A DNA stretch of 46,324 bases from Beggiatoa sp. Its GTDB lineage: Bacteria > Pseudomonadota > Gammaproteobacteria > Beggiatoales > Beggiatoaceae. The notes under the pieces were generated by a model that was not told the DNA's origin, did not search any database, and saw only the letters and a program-made list of their open reading frames with translations. Position 1 is the stretch's first letter. Every line of letters begins with the position of its first letter. A program made the position numbers and the translations under genes. The stretch lies in the NCBI GenBank assembly GCA_003245895.1, contig QKBZ01000011.1, positions 1 through 46,324 of the forward strand, in the 5' to 3' direction. This document shows, in pieces, positions 27,817 through 35,662 of the stretch.

Positions 27817-27894
27817 GTGATTCCCTTCCGAAATCAATATCTTACACTGATACATCCAACTTCTACTGTTTTTTTACGAAAAAGTTCAAAATAA
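27817..27894 (+). CDS. Possible 25-residue microprotein with strong ribosome-binding site
   Basis: A GTG start at 27817 follows AGGAGG (27804-27809) by seven bases, the strongest ribosome-binding site in this region. The frame encodes MIPFRNQYLTLIHPTSTVFLRKSSK and stops at 27892-27894. Nothing in the peptide is recognisable. It lies on the same strand as, and about 140 bp upstream of, the first anti-Shine-Dalgarno RNA unit, whose CCUCCU could pair with its AGGAGG. It may be a leader peptide or a chance frame. Confidence 0.3.
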   Translation: MIPFRNQYLTLIHPTSTVFLRKSSK

Positions 27895-27986
27895 AGCTTG
27901 ACAGTTTAGCTCAAATGAATTAACTTTATCTCAACATGCTGCAACGCACAATTTAAAGCGAAGCAGAAATGAGAAACCGAATTTTA

Positions 27987-28083
27987 GTACTGTGTCTTAA
28001 AGACAATGCAAATTGAGACAGAGTACACATAGGCTCCTCCATCCTCCTTTGGTGGTTTGGCGCGGTAAATGCCGCGCCTTTTT
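27987..28083 (+). ncRNA. Putative small RNA, unit 1 of tandem array
   Basis: Three structures follow one another. A 5' hairpin pairs GTACTGTGTCT (27987-27997) with AGACAGAGTAC (28016-28026), one mismatch in eleven. The conserved box then starts with CTCCTCC (28034-28040) and folds CCATC (28039-28043) to GGTGG (28051-28055) with loop CTCCTTT. The terminator pairs GGCGCGG (28059-28065) with CCGCGCC (28072-28078) and ends in TTTTT. The loop is the complement of AAAGGAG. The 5' end is not determined; a TTGACA at 27898-27903 is a possible -35 further upstream, with a poor -10. Confidence 0.6.
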
Positions 28084-28155
28084 AGAACATAGTTGTTATT
28101 TCAGTACAACGGCAAATCGACCCAGTCGTAAGCCAGCGCACCAACAAGGGTAAGA

Positions 28156-28273
28156 CGCTTGTAAGACTTACAAACTTAGGCCATTTTGGGATAAGTTTTT
28201 ATGATGGGATCGAACTAGACAGTCTCCTCCATCCTCCTTTGGTGGTTTGGCGCGGTAAATGCCGCGCCTTTTT
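28156..28273 (+). ncRNA. Putative small RNA, unit 2 of tandem array
   Basis: The 50 nt box 28224-28273 is identical to the box of unit 1: CTCCTCC, hairpin CCATC/GGTGG with loop CTCCTTT (28234-28240), then the GGCGCGG/CCGCGCC terminator with T tract (28269-28273). Sequence upstream differs from unit 1, but again contains a dyad, TTGTAA-GAC-TTACAA near 28159-28173. The 5' boundary is an estimate. The gap to unit 1 is 140 nt, enough for its own promoter. Confidence 0.6.
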
Positions 28274-28285
28274 AACGCTTTACGA

Positions 28286-28366
28286 TGTTGTTGTGAAAAC
28301 CAACAGCATAAAGTCTCCTCCACCCTCCTTTGGTGGTTTGGCGCGGATTAGACCGCGCCCCTTTTT
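28286..28366 (+). ncRNA. Putative small RNA, unit 3 of tandem array
   Basis: The box 28315-28366 differs from units 1 and 2 in ways that keep the fold. The hairpin arm is CCACC (28320-28324), turning a U-G pair with GGTGG (28332-28336) into C-G, while the loop CTCCTTT is unchanged. The terminator stem GGCGCGG/CCGCGCC is unchanged while its loop is ATTAGA instead of TAAATG. A small dyad TGTTG/CAACA (28286-28305) lies upstream. Only 41 nt separate it from unit 2, so it may lack its own promoter and arise by read-through or processing. Confidence 0.6.
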
Positions 28367-28390
28367 ACACTATTCTTAGTATTATTGTTG

Positions 28391-28431
28391 TCACACAGCT
28401 TTGCTTTATTTTTTGCTTTGATAGCTGTGTG
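28391..28431. repeat. Hairpin between RNA units 3 and 4
   Basis: CACACAGCT and AGCTGTGTG form a perfect nine-base stem around a T-rich interior (TTGCTTTATTTTTTGCTTTGAT). It has no T tract directly after the stem, so I do not call it a terminator. Confidence 0.45.
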
Positions 28432-28461
28432 CATCCTTATTATTTATTTTTATTCCCTTAA

Positions 28462-28511
28462 TCTCCGTCCTTCTCTTCCTTAGCAGTTTGGCGCAGTAAT
28501 GTGCTGTCCTC
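28462..28511 (+). pseudogene. Decayed fourth copy of the small RNA unit
   Basis: TCTCCGTCCTTCTCTTCCTT, then AGCAGTTTGGCGCAGTAATG and TGCTGTCCTC, aligns end to end with the conserved box of units 1-3, but the CTCCTTT loop and the long terminator stem are lost and there is no T tract. A short GCGCA-GTAA-TGTGC stem remains possible. It looks like a duplicated unit that has degenerated. Confidence 0.55.
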
Positions 28512-28794
28512 TAAGCGAACAACTCATACAAAGCTCCTTTTGCTGCAAGCGCACTTTGACGCATACGGATGTTAAGCCATGCGGCTTGACGCTGGATTAT
28601 AACATGCAAATGTTGAAGTCGATAGCAATTGCATTAATTTTTTATATCGAAACCTTAACAATATTGTATGCACCAATAACGAATCACAATGGGGCATGTT
28701 ATTTTTTTGCTAAAAAATTGAATATTAAAGTGATTTGGAGAAAAGGTAGGGATTAAAGACAGGCAGGGCAATGCCTAACATTTATTGACCGCGC

Positions 28795-29013
28795 TTAACA
28801 TAACTCAGTCACTTCTTCTTGCCATTTATCTTGATAATCAGGCAGTTGTCGCCAATGGCTTGGTGGGGGGCTGGTGGGATTATGCTGATAGTAGCTGGCT
28901 TGCCATTGTTGCCCATCCCATTCTCCAATGAAGCACACGCCATTGAAGCATAAAACAGGTTGATGAGCAGGGGGCTTTTGTCGAGCAGAATACCAATGCT
29001 TTGTGATTTTCAT
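28795..29013 (-). CDS. Small DUF551-like protein
   Basis: A 72-residue protein with the pattern of DUF551-type proteins: W near the start, KPPAHQPVLCFNGVCFIGEWDGQQW as two short strands, and a closing HWRQLPDYQDKWQEE. The function of such proteins is unknown; many occur on mobile elements, but this one is in a chromosomal setting. A purine-rich GAGGGGG lies about eight bases before the ATG. It follows the hydrolase gene by 29 bp on the same strand, so the two may share a transcript. Confidence 0.6.
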   Translation of the reverse strand: MKITKHWYSARQKPPAHQPVLCFNGVCFIGEWDGQQWQASYYQHNPTSPPPSHWRQLPDYQDKWQEEVTELC

Positions 29014-29042
29014 AATCGCTGCCCCCTCAAAAACGGAAACTG

Positions 29043-29690
29043 TTAATGCAATGACTCAGCTAAAAACTGTAAGGTGTGTTGCCACGCACTGTCACTGGCT
29101 TGGTCATCATAATAATCGCTGTCGGGATTCACAAAGCCTGTATCTGCTTCATAACTATAGCAGGTCAGTGTCTTATCTGCTTCGTACATGACTTGTTCTA
29201 AGTCAGCTTGTTTATCCGGCCATGTGCGCTCATTCTCTGCAAAAAATGTGAGCACAGGACAGTCAATTTGTTGTGCTTTTTGTTTATTGATCAAAATTCG
29301 GCAGTAATATAACACTAAGGCATCAATCAACTCAGGGAAATTGAATGCTGCCTGTTGTGCTTGTACGCCACCAAATGACCAGCCCAACACCGCAACGTGT
29401 TTAACGCGATCTTTTAGATGGCTTAATGCAACCTGCAATTTCTGGTTAACAACCGATTGATCCAAATTGTGGGTGATAATACTCACGTCTCGATGTTCGC
29501 TAGGGTGTTGACCATCAAATAAATCAATCACCATTGCTTGATAGCCTGCTTGGGCGAAACGATCTGCCCATGCATGGTTATAAGCCAATACGCCCCAACC
29601 ATCATGGATAATCAAAATACCTTTGTCTTGATGTGACTCACCAACAAGATAAGTGGTAAATACCTCACCCCTATCGGTGGTTAACTCCAT
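29043..29690 (-). CDS. Dienelactone hydrolase-family protein
   Basis: A 215-residue cytoplasmic alpha/beta hydrolase of the dienelactone hydrolase type. GILIIHDGWGVLAYNHAWADRFAQAGYQAMVIDLFDG is the characteristic N-terminal block. The nucleophile elbow is GWSFGG (~99-104), with Ser where classical members have Cys (GFCxGG). The acid lies in the FFAENERTWPD loop (~146-156). At the usual catalytic-His site (xHGF) the sequence is DTGFVNPDSDYYD, so the His is replaced by Thr, unless another His serves. It may therefore have altered or reduced activity. Start ATG at 29690. It is followed by the DUF551-like gene. Confidence 0.85.
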   Translation of the reverse strand: MELTTDRGEVFTTYLVGESHQDKGILIIHDGWGVLAYNHAWADRFAQAGYQAMVIDLFDGQHPSEHRDVSIITHNLDQSVVNQKLQVALSHLKDRVKHVAVLGWSFGGVQAQQAAFNFPELIDALVLYYCRILINKQKAQQIDCPVLTFFAENERTWPDKQADLEQVMYEADKTLTCYSYEADTGFVNPDSDYYDDQASDSAWQHTLQFLAESLH

Positions 29691-29875
29691 TCACAACTCC
29701 TTAGCAAACACGCTGCACGTTAACGAAAAAAAGTGCAAATATTGATCAGTGGTCTGGAAAAAACAAGCGAAAAAATGATGACATGATGCTTATTTGGTGC
29801 ATTGTGCTGATAAGCGGGTGAAAAGTGACACATTTCACTTAATGTATAAAGTTGCTTCAACTTGTTACAACGAGA

Positions 29876-30298
29876 TTACAGCACCTGCTCAGGCGCGATA
29901 GACACAGTGTAGCGACCGATTAGCAGCGTTTGTGTGATGGACGGTTGCCCCGTGCGCTCGTAATGCCAGTTTTCCCCCACAATAGGCGTTTCACTGTTTA
30001 AAAACAGTGCTGACTGTCCAGCAGGCAAAGGTAGCGGCGCAGTGCCGCAAATGGGGTCATCATAAGCTAAAGTGACAGTATGAGGCGTTAATCTGACACT
30101 GATCCGACAATGAGACACGCGAGAGACTTGCTGTGCATGTCGCAGTGTCTGCACAATATGTTCAAAATCTTGGCGAGCTTGCTGTTCTGAATCAGCATGA
30201 TAAGGTGCTAATAACATGGTTAAACCACCGATTATCAGCAAAAGCAGAATCAATTCAATTAAGGTAAAACCCTGTATCGTTTTATTATGAGCCAACAT
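29876..30298 (-). CDS. Type IV pilin/type II secretion minor pseudopilin (GspH/FimT-like)
   Basis: A 140-residue prepilin-like protein. A short leader (MLAHNKTIQG) is followed by the cleavage site and hydrophobic N-terminus FTLIELILLLLIIGGLTMLLAPY; prepilin peptidase would cut between Gly10 and Phe11 and methylate the Phe, with Glu at +5 conserved. The globular part has GspH/FimT features (RQDFEHIVQTLRHAQQVSRVSHCRISVRLTPHTVTLAYDDPICG), including two Cys that could form a disulfide. No other secretion or pilus gene is adjacent, so it is an orphan locus. GspH against FimT cannot be settled from sequence alone. Confidence 0.8.
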   Translation of the reverse strand: MLAHNKTIQGFTLIELILLLLIIGGLTMLLAPYHADSEQQARQDFEHIVQTLRHAQQVSRVSHCRISVRLTPHTVTLAYDDPICGTAPLPLPAGQSALFLNSETPIVGENWHYERTGQPSITQTLLIGRYTVSIAPEQVL

Positions 30299-30445
30299 AG
30301 CGTGTGAGTATCAATGCGTGTCAAAAAGGAACCTGATTAAGCTATTGCAGTGCTTATACCAACTTCCAACGATTACGCATTTACACGGCTATCTATTTCA
30401 AATTCACTGCTAGGATGGGCTGTACGACCATTAAGTTAAGGTCGT

Positions 30446-30600
30446 TGTAGAGTTTGCGCCGCGAACGCGGAGAAATCTGCCATTAAGTTAAGCGATTTTG
30501 TAGGTCGGATAAGGCGACAGCCGTCATCCGACATAACGCAGTTGAAGTTCGCACCAAGCCCACTTACGGCGGATGACGGCTTACGCCTTATCCGCCTACG
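30446..30600. repeat. Family D half followed by a complete family A REPIN
   Basis: TGTAGAGTTTGCGCCGCG (from 30446) is a family D arm. From 30499, TGTAGGTCGGATAAGGCG starts a family A pair that ends CCGCCTACG near 30600. CATTAAGTTAAG occurs at both 30429 and 30481. The 36 bases from 30481 are identical to those from 6038. Confidence 0.75.
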
Positions 30601-30605
30601 ACACG

Positions 30606-30995
30606 CTATAAATCAGCAGCACGCCATTTCACAGCCGCCAACATCAACATAAACCAGCCCGCTAAAAAGGCCACACCGCCGAAAGGGGTAATAATCCCCA
30701 ATTGACGAATCCCACTGATACTAAGTACATACAAACTACCTGAAAACAGTATAATACCGGTCACAAGCAACCATCCGGCTAATTTCAGATATAATGATGC
30801 TGGTTGGTGTTGGGCGAGGGTTCCAATACACAGTACCGCCAGCGCATGCAATAAGTGATAGTGTGCGCCAGTGTGATAAACCGCTAACAAATCTGGCGTT
30901 AAAACTGTTTTTAACCCATGTGCGCCAAAAGCACCTAACCCCACAGCCAAAAAGGCGTTTAATGCGCCTAAAAAAACGAATACTCGACTTATCAT
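30606..30995 (-). CDS. DUF423 inner-membrane protein
   Basis: A 129-residue membrane protein of the DUF423 (YgdD-like) family. It has about four hydrophobic helices. The N-terminus FVFLGALNAFLAVGLGAFGAHGLK and the C-terminal FGGVAFLAGWFMLMLAAVKW carry the family signatures (GAFGAHGLK, GG.AFLxGW). The function is not established. I prefer the ATG at 30995 because family homology starts there; an in-frame ATG at 31019 would add eight residues. It is divergent from ispB with very little DNA between, so their promoters must overlap or lie within the alternative N-termini. Confidence 0.85.
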   Translation of the reverse strand: MISRVFVFLGALNAFLAVGLGAFGAHGLKTVLTPDLLAVYHTGAHYHLLHALAVLCIGTLAQHQPASLYLKLAGWLLVTGIILFSGSLYVLSISGIRQLGIITPFGGVAFLAGWFMLMLAAVKWRAADL

Positions 30996-31044
30996 AGTGT
31001 TACAAAACCAATTTATCATGCAGGAATTGTCAGATAACCGCGTT

Positions 31045-32013
31045 ATGGATATTGCAGCCGTTCAGTCTCTCGTTAACCAAGACATGCAAGCGGTCAATGC
31101 GTTGATCCACCAACGCTTAAGCTCTAATGTTGCCTTAATCAACCAACTGGGTCACTACATTGTTAATAGTGGCGGTAAGCGCTTACGCCCTATGCTAGTG
31201 CTGCTCGGTACAGGCACATTCAATTATCAACAACAAGATCATATCGCGTTAGCGGCAGTGATTGAATTCATTCACACAGCCACCTTACTGCATGATGATG
31301 TGGTGGACGCGTCTGAATTACGGCGCGGACAGCAAACCGCCAACAGTATTTGGGGCAACGAAGCCAGTGTGTTAGTCGGCGATTTCTTGTATTCCCGCGC
31401 TTTCCAAATGATGGTGGAAGTAAAAAACATGCGCGTAATGGAAATTATCTCCAACGCGACCAACATTATTGCCGAAGGGGAAGTGTTGCAACTGCTCAAC
31501 TGTCATGAGCCAGACACTACCGAAGAAGCCTATTTGCAAGTGATTCGTTCTAAGACTGCGAAATTGTTTGAAGCCGCTTCTCAACTCGGTGCAGTGCTTA
31601 GCGGTCAGTCTGAGGAAATCATCAGCGCAATGGCTGACTACGGCATGCACTTAGGCACAGCGTTTCAGTTAATTGATGACGTGCTGGATTACAGTGCGAC
31701 CAGCGAAGAAATGGGTAAAAATGTCGGCGATGATTTAGCCGAAGGTAAACCCACTTTGCCGTTAATTTACACCTTGCGCCATGCTACGCCAGAACATCAA
31801 CACGTTGTGAGAGAAGCCATTTTACATGGCGGACGTGACGATATTGAGAATGTCATTCGCGCCATTAAGTCTACGGACGCAATCCAATACACCGCAGACT
31901 GTGCGCGTTTAGAAGCAGAAAAAGCTATTGCAGCGTTAGCCGTAGTGCCAAGCTCCACCTATACTGATGCGTTACATGCCTTGGCGACTTTTTCGGTAAA
32001 CCGTTCTTATTGA
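31045..32013 (+). CDS. ispB: Octaprenyl diphosphate synthase (IspB-like)
   Basis: A 322-residue trans-prenyltransferase that extends farnesyl diphosphate to the C40 side chain of ubiquinone. The first Asp-rich motif is LLHDDVVDASELRRG (~84-98), the second QLIDDVLDYSA (~211-221), and GGKRLRPMLVLL marks the substrate pocket. From the ATG at 31045 the length equals E. coli IspB. Longer in-frame starts exist at 31018 (ATG) and 30997 (GTG), none with a good ribosome-binding site. In many gammaproteobacteria ispB is divergent from rplU-rpmA-obgE, but here that cluster lies 12 kb away. Confidence 0.93.
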   Translation: MDIAAVQSLVNQDMQAVNALIHQRLSSNVALINQLGHYIVNSGGKRLRPMLVLLGTGTFNYQQQDHIALAAVIEFIHTATLLHDDVVDASELRRGQQTANSIWGNEASVLVGDFLYSRAFQMMVEVKNMRVMEIISNATNIIAEGEVLQLLNCHEPDTTEEAYLQVIRSKTAKLFEAASQLGAVLSGQSEEIISAMADYGMHLGTAFQLIDDVLDYSATSEEMGKNVGDDLAEGKPTLPLIYTLRHATPEHQHVVREAILHGGRDDIENVIRAIKSTDAIQYTADCARLEAEKAIAALAVVPSSTYTDALHALATFSVNRSY

Positions 32014-32042
32014 TGGGTGTGACGCAGTTAACTATGAGCATT

Positions 32043-32115
32043 ATTGTAGGTCGTATAAGCGTAGCGTCATACGACATTAGCGGCGGATGACGGCTTACGC
32101 CTTATCCGCCCTACA
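32043..32115. repeat. Short REPIN-like element, family A
   Basis: TGTAGGTCGTATAAGCG opens and CTTATCCGCCCTACA closes a 73 bp element with a short spacer. The left arm carries matching changes on both sides (CGTATAAG with CATACG), so its stem is still paired. It lies between the convergent ispB and transporter genes. Confidence 0.75.
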
Positions 32116-32136
32116 AGTTATAAGACGAAACCCTTT

Positions 32137-33042
32137 CTAACGCGCCAAACGCCCCGCCCAAACCGTCGCCAACAAAATCCCCGCCACCACTAAGGCAATG
32201 CCTGCAATGTGATATTGGTGCAACTGCTCACCGAGCAGCCAAATAGATAACAATGTACCAAAAGTCGGAATCAAATGCAGAAACTGTCCCGCAAGATTAG
32301 CCCCTACTTGATGCACCGCCTGATTCCAGCACACATAAGCCAACAGCAACGGAAAGAAAGTGGTATAGCCGATGCTGGCTAACACGGGCGGTGATAATTC
32401 CCATGCCGGTGCATGCAATAACGCCCAGACGAAAAGCGGAAATAACGCAATCACACCGCTGATAATCAACACGGTGAGAAAAGGCAGCCAATGTAATTCC
32501 GCTGGTCGCCAGCGCAATAACACCGAATAAATTGCCCACATTAATACCGCCAGCAATACCCATAAATCGCCTTGATTCAGTGACAAATGCTGCAATACCT
32601 GCCAATCGGCGCGACTAATAATCACCACCACGCCCAGCAACGACAGCAACACGCCGAGGATTTGATAACGGTTGGCGGCAATTTTGAGCCAGAAGAAAGA
32701 CAGCAGCAAGATGATCATGGGCGACACAGAGGCTAATAAGGCCGCATTGGTTGCCGTTGTGGTTTGCAAAGCCACGTATAAGCAGGAGTTAAAGCCCGCT
32801 ACGCCTAACACGCCGAGCGTGATCAACAATTTTAAGTGCTTGCGAATCAATGCCCGTTGCTCAACCAAAGATGACCACGCAAAGGGCAAAATAATCAATA
32901 AACCTAAAAAGGTACGGCTAAACGACAACACTAAGGGCGGAATTTGCGACTCGATGGCGCGACCGACAACGAAATTTCCTGCCCAGCACAAAGTAGCTGT
33001 CACTAATAAAAGATACGGAATAAAACGATTAGATGAAGACAT
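32137..33042 (-). CDS. EamA-family (DMT) transporter
   Basis: A 301-residue inner-membrane protein with ten predicted helices in two EamA repeats. Repeat 1 begins PYLLLVTATLCWAGNFVVGRAI and includes FSRTFLGLLIILPFAW and LYVALQTTTATNAALLASVSPMIILLLSFF; repeat 2 includes GDLWVLLAVLMWAIYSVLLRWRP and PTFGTLLSIWLLGEQLHQYHIAGIALVVAGILL. These are hallmarks of drug/metabolite exporters. The substrate is unknown. I chose the ATG at 33042, seven bases after the mazG stop; an in-frame ATG at 33093 would overlap mazG and add a polar tail. It is probably translated from the mazG mRNA. Confidence 0.9.
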   Translation of the reverse strand: MSSSNRFIPYLLLVTATLCWAGNFVVGRAIESQIPPLVLSFSRTFLGLLIILPFAWSSLVEQRALIRKHLKLLITLGVLGVAGFNSCLYVALQTTTATNAALLASVSPMIILLLSFFWLKIAANRYQILGVLLSLLGVVVIISRADWQVLQHLSLNQGDLWVLLAVLMWAIYSVLLRWRPAELHWLPFLTVLIISGVIALFPLFVWALLHAPAWELSPPVLASIGYTTFFPLLLAYVCWNQAVHQVGANLAGQFLHLIPTFGTLLSIWLLGEQLHQYHIAGIALVVAGILLATVWAGRLAR

Positions 33043-33049
33043 GAGCAGT

Positions 33050-33859
33050 TTAAACCGTCGGTTCTGGCTTGCGCTCTTGGGCTTTAGCAGCATCCCAATA
33101 ACGATCTAATTCTGATAAAGGTAACTCGTGCAATACTTTGCCATCGGCTTGCACTGCCTGTTCTAATAACAAAAAGCGGCGGATAAATTTGCGGTTAGTT
33201 TGTTCTAACGCGGTTTCAGGATTGACGTTAATAAAACGTGCATAATTGATTAAGCTAAACAATACATCACCGAATTCGTCAGTCATGTGTTCAATATCGC
33301 CAGCAGCGACACTTTCTTGCAATTCACCTAATTCTTCTTGCACTTTCGCCCACACTTGCGCGGTTTCATCCCAGTCGAAACCCACGCCGCGTGCTTTCTC
33401 CTGAATACGAAACGCTTTTAACAAAGGTGGCAAACTGTTTGGCACACCGGCAAATACACTGCGTTTACCTTCCGCTTGCTCGGCTAATTTTTGCACTTCC
33501 CAACGGCGTTTAATCTCGCCTTCATTATCAGCAGAAGCATCACCGTAGACATGCGGATGGCGGCGCACGAGTTTATCGCATAAGCCGTTAATTACATCGC
33601 CAATATCAAAGGCTTCTTGCTCGGAGGCGATTTTGGTGTAAAACACGATGTGTAACAGTAAATCGCCTAGCTCGGTTTTAATCTCGTCGGGCGTGCCGTT
33701 TAAAATCGCGTCGGATAATTCATAAGTTTCTTCTATCGTCAGATGACGCAAAGAGTCTAGCGTTTGTTTGCGATCCCACGGGCAACCGGCGCGTAACTCG
33801 TTCATCACTGTTAACAAACGCCGGAAAGCCTCGCTATAACGCGGATCATCAGGATTCAT
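33050..33859 (-). CDS. mazG: Nucleoside triphosphate pyrophosphohydrolase MazG
   Basis: A 269-residue cytoplasmic enzyme hydrolysing (d)NTPs to NMP and pyrophosphate. Two MazG domains are visible: the first contains LRAGCPWDRKQTLDSLRHLTIEETYELSDAI and ELGDLLLHIVFYTKIA (EExxE and ExxD metal motifs), the second GFDWDETAQVWAKVQEELGELQES and EFGDVLFSLINYARF. Ending RYWDAAKAQER is typical. The ATG at 33859 has AAAGGG eight bases upstream and is preferred over a TTG at 33883. The transporter gene follows closely. Confidence 0.95.
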   Translation of the reverse strand: MNPDDPRYSEAFRRLLTVMNELRAGCPWDRKQTLDSLRHLTIEETYELSDAILNGTPDEIKTELGDLLLHIVFYTKIASEQEAFDIGDVINGLCDKLVRRHPHVYGDASADNEGEIKRRWEVQKLAEQAEGKRSVFAGVPNSLPPLLKAFRIQEKARGVGFDWDETAQVWAKVQEELGELQESVAAGDIEHMTDEFGDVLFSLINYARFINVNPETALEQTNRKFIRRFLLLEQAVQADGKVLHELPLSELDRYWDAAKAQERKPEPTV

Positions 33860-33927
33860 GGTGGTAGCCCTTTTGACAAACAAAAAAACACATCATAACC
33901 ACTGTCGTAGAGGGATGCAAAAACCGT

Positions 33928-33998
33928 TGTAGGTCGCATAAGCGCAGCGTCATGCGACATTAACGGCGGATGACGGCTTGCGCCTTATCCCCCCTACG
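33928..33998. repeat. Short REPIN-like element, family A
   Basis: A 71 bp element from TGTAGGTCGCATAAGCGC to CCTTATCCCCCCTACG. The left arm again carries paired variants (CGCATAAG with CATGCG), as at 32043. It lies between the divergent mazG and galE genes. Confidence 0.75.
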
Positions 33999-34093
33999 AT
34001 TAAATCCTAAATCCGAGGCAAGCACATAGACGGCTATCCGTTTATAATGCCCTCAATCTCTTTTAACTCCACTCAGCACAAGGCAAACACTAC

Positions 34094-35080
34094 ATGAAAA
34101 CTATCCTTGTTGTCGGCGGAGCGGGCTATATTGGCTCGCACATGGTGAAAAAATTACAAGCGCAACAATACCGCGTGATTGTGTTAGACAATTTATCTGC
34201 CGGTTTTGTCGATGCCGTGATCGGTGGCGAATTATTGGTTGGCGATTTAGCCGATAAAAAAGCATTACAACAGTTATTTCAAGAACAACAAATTGATGCT
34301 GTGATGCACTTTGCGGCACATATTCAAGTCGGTGAGTCCAATCAGCGTCCCGATAAATACTATGATAACAACGTGGTACGCACTTTAAACTTGCTGAATG
34401 CAATGGTAGAAGCTGGCGTTAAACGCTTTATTTTCTCCTCGACTGCCGCCATTTTCGGCGAGCCGCAATATGTGCCAATCGACGAAAAACACCCGCAGCA
34501 GCCGATTAATACTTACGGTCGTACTAAGCTGATGTTAGAGCATATTTTGCAGGATTATGACCGCGCGTTTGGTTTGAAATCGGTGTGTTTGCGTTATTTC
34601 AACGCGGCAGGCGCAGACCCAGACGGGCAGTTAGGCGAACGCCATGATCCAGAAACGCATTTGATTCCGTTAGTGTTGCAAGCGGCGGCAGGTCGTCGCC
34701 CAGCGATCACGGTATTCGGTCAGGATTACGACACGCCAGATGGCACTTGCATCCGCGATTACATTCACATCAATGACTTATGTCAGGCGCATTTGTTGGC
34801 CTTAGAGCAGTTATTAAATGGCGCAGACAGTGCGGCCTATAACTTAGGCAATGGCGAAGGCTTTTCAGTTAAGCAAGTGATTGATGTTGCAGAAGAAGTA
34901 ACAGGGCTGAAAATTCCGGTGCAAATGGGCGAGCGACGCGAAGGCGATCCGGCGCGTTTAGTTGCAGATGCACAGCAAGCACGCCAAGCCTTAGGCTGGA
35001 AACCACAATACGCAGAGTTAAAAACGATTATTGCGCATGCGTGGCAGTGGGAACAACAGTATGGCAAAACCGTAGGTTAA
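34094..35080 (+). CDS. galE: UDP-glucose 4-epimerase
   Basis: A 328-residue short-chain dehydrogenase-type epimerase interconverting UDP-glucose and UDP-galactose (or the N-acetyl forms) for surface polysaccharides. The NAD-binding GGAGYIGSH lies at ~8-16, LDNLSAG at ~34-40, the catalytic Ser/Thr in FIFSSTAAIFG (~114-124) and the Tyr-Lys pair in TYGRTKLMLE (~140-149). RYFNAAGADPDG and GTCIRDYIHINDL are family signatures. gmhA starts four bases after the stop, and galE-gmhA likely form a sugar-nucleotide/LPS operon. Confidence 0.95.
   Translation: MKTILVVGGAGYIGSHMVKKLQAQQYRVIVLDNLSAGFVDAVIGGELLVGDLADKKALQQLFQEQQIDAVMHFAAHIQVGESNQRPDKYYDNNVVRTLNLLNAMVEAGVKRFIFSSTAAIFGEPQYVPIDEKHPQQPINTYGRTKLMLEHILQDYDRAFGLKSVCLRYFNAAGADPDGQLGERHDPETHLIPLVLQAAAGRRPAITVFGQDYDTPDGTCIRDYIHINDLCQAHLLALEQLLNGADSAAYNLGNGEGFSVKQVIDVAEEVTGLKIPVQMGERREGDPARLVADAQQARQALGWKPQYAELKTIIAHAWQWEQQYGKTVG

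Positions 35081-35661
<581 letters not shown>

Positions 35662-35662
<1 letters not shown>

Noticed and set aside
28034-28366. Possible CRISPR array from the three repeated boxes
   Set aside because: Only three repeats, with unequal spacing (about 140 and 41 nt between boxes), internal terminator structure and no cas genes.
28499-28756. 85-codon plus-strand ORF
   Set aside because: It starts inside the decayed sRNA unit, lacks a ribosome-binding site and has a non-protein-like composition.
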